Of a stretch of 64,000 nt of DNA, positions 10,984 through 22,900 are shown piece after piece. The notes below the pieces were generated by a model. The model did no database searches. It had not been told where the DNA came from and saw only the letters and a program-made list of their open reading frames with translations. Position 1 is the first letter of the stretch. Every line of letters begins with the position of its first letter. The DNA comes from Parasponia andersonii. Taxonomy: Eukaryota; Streptophyta; Magnoliopsida; Rosales; Cannabaceae. Made by a program: the position numbers and the translations under genes. The stretch lies in assembly GCA_002914805.1 (NCBI GenBank), contig JXTB01000562.1:181594-245593 (forward strand), in the 5' to 3' direction.

Positions 10984-13900
10984 CTGTGAAAAGCAGAAGA
11001 AATGATCGCCTAGAATGTGGAAACTGGAATAATCAAGTAAAGGATACAACTTAACTTCATTTGAGGCATTATGTGAATATGATTCTAATTACAGAGAAGC
11101 CAATATGTGAATATGATAAAGAAAAATAAATAAAATGAAATAAACAAATTTGTAAGAGTACCATGATTCAGAATCCCAGATAGAAATTTGCGAACTTCTA
11201 TTCACCCCACCCCCCCACACACTTGCGACTATTAAAGACAACCCATTTAGCCACTTCCCCAAAAAGTGTCCCAAGACCCGTTGCACCAGTACAAGCCTTA
11301 GTTTTTAAGAAAACAATTAGACAAGGTTGAAATGTTCAAAAGCAATAAAAAAAATTAAGCGTGTCTGTAGACATGCATGTATAACAGTGAAATGCACTTG
11401 TACCTCAGAAATGTCCTGAAGTTCAAAGAAGAGTCTCAAAGACTGCTCCAACGTTTTGGAAACAGCCCCACATGTATCTCTGCGAACTGTCTCAATACCT
11501 TTAGCGTCAAAAACAGGTTCAACTTGTTTAGGACTTTCATAACTATAACCAACATATCGCTTCTTAGTAAGGAGGAAGCATGGATGATAAACTTTTTCCA
11601 TTTTCAGAGCAACCGGATTTGGATTCATAGCAGTGATCTCAGAGGCAATCTCATTCCCAATTCGATAAGCCTCTTCAACAGAGCGTCCTTTTAGAAGGAC
11701 AAACATGCTGCACAAAATGAAGCTAGCCAACCTGATGAGTTCTCTCAAACAAATAGGAAAGAATGACAAAGGTCATCTGATCAATGATGAATGAACAATA
11801 TTGCCATCTCCTAAACATTTTTAATACACCCTACCCAAAAATGATTTTGAACAGACGACCTGTCATAATGCAGAATAAACAAGAGGAAATAACAATGGAG
11901 AAGACATGAGGTTCGCTCTTACATCTTACCCCATTGTTAACAAAAATTGAGGTTACCTGTCAGTGTCACCATAAATGACTTTGGCCTTCCACTTGTCCTG
12001 CGAATTTACATAGGATATAGCCTTTTCCAGTGTACGACGACCACACTGAACAATACTGTCTGCAAGCTCTGCACAAGGCATCCGACCGCTAAATCCAGCA
12101 GCAGTATACCCATATGTTACATTTGCTATCAGTTTCAATGCCAGCTGCCTTGAGTTAAATATCTGGAAATGAAAAGTGATAACTGGTCAATCAAGAACTC
12201 ATGCCTGCTTATACTTAAAAAGTAACAATTTGTTTTATTTTGGACAAATTATAAAGACACAGTTTATGCCTTCACAGAAACCAATAGTTCTGATAGAATT
12301 AGGTCAGACCTAGACGTCAGTGAGAAACAAACAATATAACAAATATGAATTTAATATTTAAAGTTTCCTAACTAAACATTTCTGTTCAATTTCCCAGAAA
12401 GATTCAGATAATTATATTACAAGAAGAGTAAGATAAATAAAAATAAAGAATCTAAGAAATGATATTTATAACAGACCAGCAGTGAAGGGAACCAAAAGAT
12501 ACATGACAGAACTACAAGAAGTTTAATTCTAAATAGACATACCCTTTGAAGAACTTGTTGTGAAGGAGACAACTTTTTTATTGCTTGTTTCACCATTATC
12601 CTAGTGGATAATATTTCCTCCAATAAGCGGGGCAGTACACCTTTACGAATCTGTATAACATCAAGAAGCATAACATAATCTCCCTCACTGCTCTCTCATC
12701 TTGTGCTTCTGCGTGTTTTCTCATTCAAAGGACAAATAGAGATTTCTATCATAGCTACAAAATGGGAATGAAACCTAAAAACAGAGGCTTGTAAAAAGAA
12801 TCAGACTCGTTTGATTCACTTTTCATTGATTTAAAGTGTTAGTACAGATATCCTATTTATAGGCTATACAAAATACAAAAATTAAGGAAAGAAATAACTA
12901 CTACAGCTACCCTGATTTCCTACTTATCTCTTAATAAACAAGAGTTGACTAATTTCAAATATAAAGTAAAAATACAACTAAGATATCAGCTAGGATCTAA
13001 AGCAATAATACAGCAAGTATTCACGAATTAACTTCAGCCAAATATTCAACTTTCCAACACTCCCCCTCAAGCTGGTTGGAAGATATCTTCCATTCCTAGC
13101 TTGCCAATTAGATTCCCGAATTGCTTTTTGTGAAGTTCTTTCGTTAGTATGTCTGCAATCTGCTCGTCAGTTGGAATATAAGGCATACAGAGAAGTCCAC
13201 TATCGAGTTTTTCTTTAATTAAGTATTTATCTACTTCCACATGCTTTGTCTTGTCACAAAGGACTGGATTATGAGCAATAGAAATTGTTGCTTTTTTATC
13301 ACAGTATAGATTCATGGGAAAGGAACTAGAAACGTTTAAGTCCTCCAAGCGTCTCTTTATCCACAAAACTTCACAAATTTCACGAGCAATAGATCAATTC
13401 AGCTTCAGCACTAATTTTTGCCACCACATTTTGCTTCTTACTAGGCCAAGTAACTAAGTTACCTCCAACAAAAGTGCAATAACCAAAAGTTGATCTTCTA
13501 TCAGTAACTATCAGTAATACTCCCTGCCCAATCTGTATCCATGTATGCTTCTATTTGTAGATGACCATGTTGCCCAATCTGTATCCATGTATGCTTCTAT
13601 TGTAGATGACCATGTTTTTCAAATAGCAGGCCTTTTCCAGGAGTTCCTTTTAGATACCTCATGATTCTATAAGCAGCATCAAAGTGTTCTTGTCCTGGTG
13701 CGTGCATGAATTGACTTACCATACTGACTGCAAAGGCTAAATCTGGCCATGTATGTGACAAATAAATTAGTCTTCCATCAGGTCTTTGAAATTGTTCCCT
13801 ATTAATCACTTCTTTAGGTTTGGCTAGTCAAATTGGGTTCAATAAGTGTTTTAGCCACTTTACATCCCAATAGACATGTTTCACCAAGCAAATCAAGTAC

Positions 13901-16900
13901 ATATTTTTGTTGGGAGACAAAAATACCTTTCTTGGACCTGGAATATTCCATCCCAAGAAAATATTTAAAGTTACCCAAGTCCTTAATTTCAAAATCATTG
14001 GCAAGAACCCGTTTTAGTCTTTCTAGTTCAACAAGATCATCACCTGTCAAAATTTTTTCATCAACATTAACAATCAAAATAGTAATTTTCCCTTCTTTCG
14101 AGTGTTTATAGAACGTGGTATGATCAGCTTGACTTTGACAGTAACCATGACTTTTTAAAGCTTTCCCAAAATATTCAAACAAGGCTCAAGGAGATTGTTT
14201 AAGACCATATAGTGATTTCCTTAGCCTACAAACTTTATTTTTTCCAAGTTTTCCTTCAAACCCTGATGGTAAATCCATGAACACTTCCTCTTCCAAGTTT
14301 CAATTTAAAAAGCCATTTTTAACATTTAACTAGTGTAAGGGTCCGTCAAAGTTAACAGCTAGAGAAAGTAAAGTACGGATTGAGTTTATATTTAAAGTTA
14401 CCCAAGTCCTTAATTTCAAAATCATTGGCAAGAATCTGTTTTAGTCTTTCTAGTTCAACAAGATCATCACCTGTCAAAATTATGTCATCAACATAAACAA
14501 TCAAAATAGTAATTTTCCCTTCTTTCGAGTGTTTATAAAACGTGGTATGATCAACTTGACTTTGACAGTAACCATGATTTTTTAAAGCTTTCCCAAAATG
14601 TTCAAACAAAGCTCAAGGAGATTGTTTAAGACCATACAGTGATTTCCTTAGCCTACAAACTTTATTTTTTCCAAGTTTTCCTTCAAACCTTGATGGTAAA
14701 TCCATGAACACTTCCTCTTCCAAGTTTCCATTTAAAAAGCCATTTTTAACATCTAACTAGTGTAAGGGCCAATCAAAGTTAACAGCTAGAGAAAGTAAAG
14801 TACGGATTGAGTTTATATTGGCTACTGGAGCAAAAGTTTCTTAATCATAAATTCCATAGGTCTGAGTAAAACCTTTTGCCACAAGTCTTGCTTTATACCT
14901 TTCTAAACTACCATCAGCTTTGCATTTACCTGTAAAAACCCATTTGCATCCCACGATCTTCTTTTCATTAGGTAAATCTACTATCTCCCAAGTACCATTT
15001 TTTTCAAGAGCATTAATTTCTTCTATAACTGCTAACTTCCAATTCGGATGATCTAAGGCTTCTTGAATGGTTCTAGGGATAAACATATGAGAAATTTTAG
15101 AGGTAAATGCCCCATAGTTACTGGACAATCTGTGCTATGACATAAATCTAGCAATAAGATGTTTCGTACATGTTCGAATTCCTTTTCTAAGGGCTATCGG
15201 AACATCAAAGTCCAGATTTTCAATATTAGGAACAATGACAGAAGTAGGAATTGAAGTTGAAGGATTACCTGGAATTTTTGAAAGATCAGATCTTGGGAAA
15301 GATGTTTGGACTTGTTCCAAGTTGAAGGATTACCTGGAATTTTTGAAAGATCAGATCTTGGGAAAGATGTTTGGACTTGTTCCAAGTTTGAAGACTGGTC
15401 TTTACACTTATGATGAGTAATTTTCCTAGTGTAAACCCAAATTTCAGGAATAGGATCATTTTGTCCCTTTTGTAGTATTTCTCCTCTTGTTTGTGGTATA
15501 ATAAACTTAGCAAAGAAAGATCAGTATTTCATTCTTTTTCATTATTTAAAACACCTATTTTTAGATCAATATTTCCTTCTTTTTCATTATTTAAAACACC
15601 TATTTCTTGAGTTTTTAATATTTTCGAAAAAAAAGATTAGGCAAAGGTACAGATGTTTCCCAAAACTGATCTTCATATTCTTTCTCCCCCTGAAGATGAT
15701 TTTGGCTAAAATAAGGTTGATTTTCAAAAAACGAAACACCCATACTAACATAAATTTTCTTCGTTTTAGAATTAGAACATTTATATCCTTTTTTATTTGG
15801 AGCATAGCCTATAAACACACATTTTTCCGCCCTTGGATCAAGTTTAGATCGAAGATGACTAGGTATATGAACAAACATTGTGCAGCCAAATACTTTTGAT
15901 AGTAAATTTGAAATTATTCTAGATTCAGGGAAAATTTTTTGAAAACATTTTAGTGGTATTGTGTATTTTAAAATACGTATAGGCATCCTATTAATTAAAT
16001 AAGATCCTGTTAAAATGGCATCTCCCCATAAGTATTTTAGAACCTGCATAGAAAACATTATAGCCCGACCTACTTTGAGTGAACGCCGATTTTTTCTTTA
16101 GCAATACCATTTTGCTGAGGAGTATGACAAGTAGATTGATGTTGGATATTTTTTTCTGTCAAAAAATTTCCCAAAAAATTTAAAGTATCCTTTTCCATTA
16201 TCCGTGCGAAATATACTAATTTTTGTTTGAAATTGGTGTTTAATCAAACTATAAAAATCCCTGAATAATTTTTCTACTTCAGATTTTTCATTCATCAAAT
16301 ATACCCAGCATAATCGTGTATGATCATCTATGAAAGTCACAAACCATCTTTTTCCAGATAAAGTAGTAATTCTTGATGGACCCCAAACATCACTATGAAC
16401 CAAATAAAATGATTTTCAATAAGTTTTCATAGTATAGGGAACACGATGACTTTTAGAAATGACAACTTTTACATTGAAAAGAACAATTCAAATTTTTAAA
16501 CTAAGCAGGAAATAAATGTCTTAGATAAGAAAAACTAGGATGTCCTAATCTAAGATGCCAAAGCATTATTTGATCACAAACAGAAATAGAACTAGTACTA
16601 CTATTGAAGCCTTGAGCTTGTTTATTACTAGGCAAGTTGTTATCAAAATAGTAAAGACCATCCATCATCTTAGCACTGCCATTTATCGTCCCTAAGTTCC
16701 GGTCCTAAAATTCACAATGAGTATCAAAAAAGGTGACACAACAATTAGAATCTTTGGATAATTTACTTAACTGACAAGCGATTGTAGGCAAGATTAGGAA
16801 CATAAAGGACAAAATCTATATTTATTTTTTCTAATAGTTTAATTGAACCTTTTCCTGCAATAGGTGAAAATCTGCCATAAGCAATTTTAACTTTCTGATT

Positions 16901-19900
16901 ACCGGAACAAGGGTAATAAGAATTAAACAAATGAGAAAGACTAGTCATGTGATCAGATACACCTGAATCAATAATCCATGGAGCAGATTTTAAACAAGAA
17001 GGAAAAACACTGGGAGTACTACCTGTCTAGGCAAGGGCACCACTAGGAATATCAGATAAGGAATTGGACTTTAGCAATTTAAGATGATCCATCTACTCTT
17101 TGCTGAAAGGATTTGTCTCAACCTCATTAGCTAAAGCAAAACTGCAATTAGTTCCAGATTTGCCACTTTTTCAATTGGTGGGTTTGCCATGAATTTTCCA
17201 GCAAGTTTCCTGAATATGGCGTGATTTGTTGCAAAAGTCACACCATACTCGAGGTTTTTCATCAGCCCTCCGCTGGTTGGTGAAGGTTAGGGCTGCAACT
17301 GCATTAGCATCTGAAACAACTAGAGTCGAGTTCTCCACTGATCCACCAGCCACCTTTTTTCCAAGCATGACACCCCTAAGACTTTCCTCCCTCCTAACTT
17401 CAGAAAAGACTTCTCCAATTAGGGGAAGAGGTTGTCGGCCAATGATTCTTCTTCTCACCTAATCAAATTCAATATTCACGCCGGAAAGAAATTTGTAGAT
17501 TCGGTTGTTCTCAACCATCTTCTTGTTGTGATTACAGTCATCAATGCTCTTCCATTCATAATCATTGAACATATCCAAGTCCTGACAGAGCCTTTTCAGG
17601 GCATTGAAATATTTGTTGATGTTATCTTCTCCCTGCCGAATCTCACCAAGGTGTAGTTGTAACTCGTAAACTTGGGACTGATTGCCAAGATCAGAACACA
17701 CCTGGCTGATATTGTCCCAGGTTCCTTCGTTGTTGGATAGCACATGTAGTTGGAGCTGATATCATTGTCCATGGCATTGACTAACCATGCCATGACCATG
17801 GAATTTTGTGCATACTAGGTCGCATATGATGGATCTTCCTCTGCAGGTGCCTTCTTTTCTTCAGTCAGATACTCGATTTTTCCTCTGTCTCGAATATACA
17901 TTCGAACAGATTGAGACCAGTGCAAGAAATTATCTCCATTTAGTTAGATATTTGTTACTTGGACAGATTGAGAGTTGTTAAGAGTTTCATTGTTTTTTGA
18001 GATAGTAACATGGGTAACATGGGCAATATAAGCAGATTCAGATGACACTTCAGACATGGTGGCGACTAGGGTCTTTTTCTAGGTTTGGTGTTTAGTGTTT
18101 AGGCTGCTAGGCTTTTGAAGAGAGTCAAAAAATAAGTTCCTGCTCTGATACCATAAAAACAGAGGCTTGTAAAAGGAATCAGATTCGTTTTATTCACATT
18201 TCATTAATTTAAAATGTTGGTACAAATATCCTATTTATAGGCTATACAAAATACAAAAATTAAGGAAAGAAATAACTACTGCGGCTACCCTGATTTCCTA
18301 TTGATCTCTTAATAAACAAGAGTTGACTATTTTTAAATATACAGTAAACATACAACTAAGATATTAGCTAGGATATAAAGCAATAATACAACAAATATTC
18401 ACGAATTAACTTCAGCCAAATATTCAACTTTTCAACAAAACCACTATTTTATTTTCTTTTATGTGTGATATAAAATCATGTATGATGCAACAAAACCACT
18501 TGCATAAAGAGACACACACACACAAAAAGGGGAAAAGAAAAGAAAAAAGGGATTGGCCAACAAGTGCGGTTTATCACCCTGAGACCTGCCTACTTAATCT
18601 CTAGTACTGGAATCCTGTAAAGCGCCCCTCCTCTCAGCCCCACCGCACCAAAAAAATAAGGTAATGTGTGTAGGAATAAGAATTACCTTCGACGGTACAT
18701 ACATAACACCATTCGGAGTAATCAGTATTTGATCTTTCAAATCTTGTAGAATATGTGGATCTTGTAAAAATGGACTGACACCAAGTGTATTTGCCTTTGA
18801 AGGGGCAATGTTTCCAAGGCATGTAGAATAGCACAGGTTGTATGCAATAATCATCGAAGGATAAAGAGACTGAAAATCCAAAACAACTACAGGATCTGCA
18901 TAAAAACCAGACTCTGGTTCCATTACAAGAGGCAGGCACTCCATTGCAGGTTGAGAAGCAACCTAGACAAGATAAGTTCAAGGCATTAAACAGTGTTCAT
19001 TCACCTAGAGGATCAAATAGCGATATTATTTCACAATAGTATAATTTCATGCTCAACAAATACTGACCGAAAAAAGGTACGATCTACCATAATTAAAAAG
19101 ACACAAAGATGATGCAATACAAACCTGATGATTCCCAGGGGAAATGGCAAGATAATTTTGTGTATGTGCCAATCTCAAATACATAGACTCAACACGAAAT
19201 TGTGAACCACGAGATAAAACCGAAAAAAAGTCAATGCCAAATACGCGAGCAAGTTCTGACGTTCGATTTATCTGCAAAAGCACAGTATAAATCTAATCAA
19301 AATGGGAGAGGAAGCAACATCCATGCCTGACAGATTATTATGTCAAACCAAAGACAGGAATAAAGAATAGAAAGTCCTTCAAGATGAAGTTCATCTATCA
19401 AAATTAAAAAAAAAAAAAAAAGGTGGGGGATGGGGTCAAAAAGTCACTTTTTTTTCCCTAGCAACTCACTGTGGGAATCTTTTACTAAAACTTAATTCAG
19501 AATTACTTAGAGCTCATTCTATCAAAAGAAACACCCTTTCACAACTCACTTTTGGGTGTTGTATTCACTCCATTTTCACATAGTTGTGCCCCCCCTAAAA
19601 AATTGGCAAAGGAAGTCACAACTTAATGCATATCTATAGGCATCATCAAAATCAACAAAGGTATCGTACCATATCAAGTTGATTCATTATCTCAAGGTTC
19701 AACTTTGCTCTCTCTTTAACATATTCAATACATCGATATCTTGCTCGTCCAGGACCACTGGAAAACCATCTTGTCAGAACTTTACAAGAAATATAAGGGA
19801 TTTTTCGTCTCAAGACAGCATCAGCAACAGCTTCGATTGTGTACATATTGAGCTTAACTTCACCACGCATCAGTCTCCAAACATTAAGGACAATTCTACC

Positions 19901-22900
19901 ACCAACATGAACACCACTAGCATGAGTTCGTCCCCATTCATCCTCAATTATTATATCTTCAAGTACAATAGAATCGACAAGAGCTGACTCGAGTACAATG
20001 TTATCAAGGGCTTTTTTCTCAGGAATCTCTAAATCTCCAGCAGCAATCTTACTTTCAGGTGGTATCCGAGATATGCTGTTAAGTAAACCTATACCAAGAT
20101 ACGAAGCCCGTTCTGCTAAAAAACCAAGTGAACCACCTTGAACATCCCAACCCATTAATATATCCGGGTCAAGAAAACATACAAACTTTATAAAGTGATC
20201 AAACAAGTGCGTCTCCTCAAAAAAAACCAACACATTGCAGCCAGAAATTCCATCGAGATTCCTACAAGTATATTATATATATAAATAAGTAGAAAAAATT
20301 AGAATCTAGTCTTCAGTAATTGTTCCTATGAGAAGTACTGAATGATATGATATGTATAATATATATGTATGAAAATCCTTCTTGTTATTGAGTTATTCTA
20401 TGCAATCAGTCCTAAATGCTGTAACCTATCCAAATCTAGTTATGCTTGAATGCCTACACAAAAAACAAAAAGATAAGAGAGATTACGAACCTTTTTGACC
20501 AGAAAATGCATCAATTAGCTATTAAAAAAAAAAGACACGTAAAACCCTAGGCAGTGTTTAAAAGATAATAATTATAATCACAACAGCTGGAAACTACATA
20601 ATTTTAACAAAACTAAAATTCATACCTCTGAAACTGTTCAGCTTTACAGTGCAAAAGCACATGAACTTTGATATCAAAATCACTATCATTCTGAACAGCA
20701 AGACTTATTATATTGATGGCATCAAATCGAGGATCTGGTCGAAGATCTCCCCTAGAGGCTGCTTGAACCTAACTCGGTGTTGCATTCAAATTGCACTGAT
20801 GTCAACACATATAAACATCCATACAAGGCAAAATTCTTGAAAAATTTATGGCTAGAATAAAAAGAATAAACAGCTTTGAACAAAAAAGGAACAGGAAGTT
20901 GTGACTAACATGACACATGATGTCTATGGTAGAAATGAAGGAAACGGAGAAGCAGTAAAATTTGATATCAAATTTCTTTAATAATATTTTTATTAGCAAA
21001 AGTTGCAATACGACAAAAGGTAGACAGCATAATAAGACAACCTCTATACTCAACAGTGTCAGCTGCTGTCCACCACCAACACTTGCAGGGTCCCGAAATC
21101 CAATCTGACTAAGAGGAGTAGGCTTGGGTCTCCAGTCTGGCCCTGAAATCTGAGAAATGTCTTGTGAATATGCTTTAACTTTTTCAGAATTCCCTTCCCT
21201 CTGCATCACTGCTGTCTCCTCATTACAAGTAAGGTCCCTTGTTGTATCAATGTTGTCACAGTTATCTTGTGACCGTTGTGCCAGAATATGTTTTTGATGA
21301 GATATAGAACCAGACTCAGGAGACGCCTTATTGCAATCATCACATGAAGAACTTGGTGAACCAATAAGAGAACTAGAAGTTCCTGCGGTTTATTACAATC
21401 ACCTGAAAAACGTTTTTACATTATGAAATTTAGATCAACGAAAGCAATAAAATGCTTTACCTATCTGAGACGAAACCTTTGCTAATACTGTATTGTCCTC
21501 TACAGAAGTTCCTAGAAGTCCCAAACAAAAGAATTAGATTCAGATGCCAAAAACCAATGACCAAACATTAAAATTTCTAGCAAATACATTTCTTACCACT
21601 TGACAGCCATCTTATAACATTTTCAGCTGGAGGAGGTGAAATTATAGGTGTTAATAGATACAAGCGTGAGCCATCATTTTGATAGTGAGTGGGGACACCA
21701 ATAGCAGCTTCTTTTTGCAAAGTAAAGTCACTAACATTCATGTTTTTGTTCTGACTCTTAGTCTTTTCTTGAACATCCTCCATGAAGAATGGGAGACAAT
21801 CATCCAAAAATTTCCCTTAATCAAAAGGAAATTTGTTCATGAGCAGTAATTCTAAAATATGTGTAAAAAGAACAAGCTGAAATCCAAAACCAAAAGTCAA
21901 AACAAAAAACGTCTAAGAAACTTTAACTTTTTAACCAAATATAGGTGGAAGGAAGCAAAGAATCAATAGCGCAACAATTGAAGCATCGAAAACCTGTTTC
22001 TTATTTAATTTCAGTGAAACTTTCTGAAAATATGAACTGCAGATTTCTTGTGAAAATTGCATAATCATCTAAAACTATTATTCTTTCAGAATCTTTAAAG
22101 GCCAAGGAGCATCAAGTAACCCATAGTTTACAAGTTAATCAACAAAGTACCATGCATCTTGAATTAGAGAAAATTAAAACACAAAAGCTCAACCCAGAAA
22201 AAAGAGGGAATATGATCCAAATTCTCAATCAGAACTTCTATCAAACTAGCAAAAACAAATCTAGTCAAAGCAACATACATTATCTAAAACCACCACCTTC
22301 GACAGAACTCAAATTTTATGCAAGGCATGGGCCAATATAGCCGATAAGACAAGCTCTAAACGATGGAGTTACTACAAGGATATACCACATTACATGTAAG
22401 AAATAAGTATGTTTAACCAAATTAGGCAATAAATGCAATAAAGTAAATGAAAAAACCACCTGATGTTCCGTCATGAGATTCCTTGTCCGGACAAGGAAGA
22501 TAAGAGACAATAGGACAAGAAAAAGATTTTCTAGATGAACTATCAATCCATTCAGTAGCAGGAGGTTTTCTGCAGAAGGTCATGCTGATTAGGTCCTTAT
22601 CTTGTAGATCGTTCTCATAGACCATGGAAACTTGCACTCCATGGCTTTGCCCACTGTTTAAGACATTTGTGTTGTTTCTATTCCTGACATCTGGTTTCTT
22701 AGAAGACATTTCATGTGCCCATTCACCAGAAGGTTGGCCTTCTGTGCCACTTTTCACACCCAGTTCCTCATGCCCAACGGTAGTTTGAAAACTGCTTGAA
22801 GCAGCAGCAAAAGTGTTTTCCTCAGTATCAGGCTTCAACAACTGAATATCAGATTCTTGATCATTTTCATAATGGGCAATAGCAGCCTCAGAATCAGGAT

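Larger units (their letters stand above)
13067..18057 (-). pseudogene. Copia gag-pol remnant
   Basis: The probable start is the ATG at 18055-18057 ([11 protein letters not shown]). Gag text runs through 17743-17459, with a CCHC knuckle [14 protein letters not shown] near 17215-17260. The protease has [12 protein letters not shown] (about 16945-16985). Integrase includes HSDVWGPS and FRTDNGKGY (16403-16098), then [11 protein letters not shown] (about 15965-16010). RT begins near 15080 with GTWEIVD and GCKWVF, then holds a duplicated YVDD block. RNase H (13366-13067) has [15 protein letters not shown] and [14 protein letters not shown] and ends at the TGA before the LTR. Several frameshifts and stops interrupt it. 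Confidence 0.92.
12776..18437 (-). mobile_element. Ty1-copia retrotransposon inserted in REV3 intron 19, full length but inactive
   Basis: 5662 bp, bounded by 284-bp LTRs and by a perfect 5-bp target duplication AAACC at 12771-12775 and 18438-18442. The primer-binding site TGGTATCAGAGC (initiator Met-tRNA type) directly adjoins the right LTR, and the polypurine tract adjoins the left LTR, so it is transcribed on the minus strand, the same direction as REV3. Inside, in copia order: gag, protease, integrase, RT, RNase H. It has many stops, frameshifts and tandem duplications and cannot be autonomous. The two LTRs differ at about 21 of 284 sites by eye, so insertion is not recent. Confidence 0.96.
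11404..18962 (-). other. REV3: REV3 polymerase palm/fingers, exons 19-22, split by a copia insertion
   Basis: Motif [21 protein letters not shown], is in exon 18687-18962 (about residue 1485). [19 protein letters not shown] is in exon 12543-12650. Motif [21 protein letters not shown], is in exon 11957-12162. Motif C, YGDTDSMFV, is split by an intron between AG (ends 11957) and C (11707). All catalytic aspartates are kept. Exons 19 and 20 are separated by about 6.04 kb, of which 5.66 kb is the retrotransposon. Confidence 0.92.

Noticed and set aside
12417-12671. Minus-strand ORF ending in a hydrophobic tail
   Set aside because: Only 12543-12650 is REV3 exon 20; the tail is translated intron past a good GT donor.
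17226-17656. Plus-strand ORFs of 78 and 74 codons
   Set aside because: They are antisense frames of copia gag.
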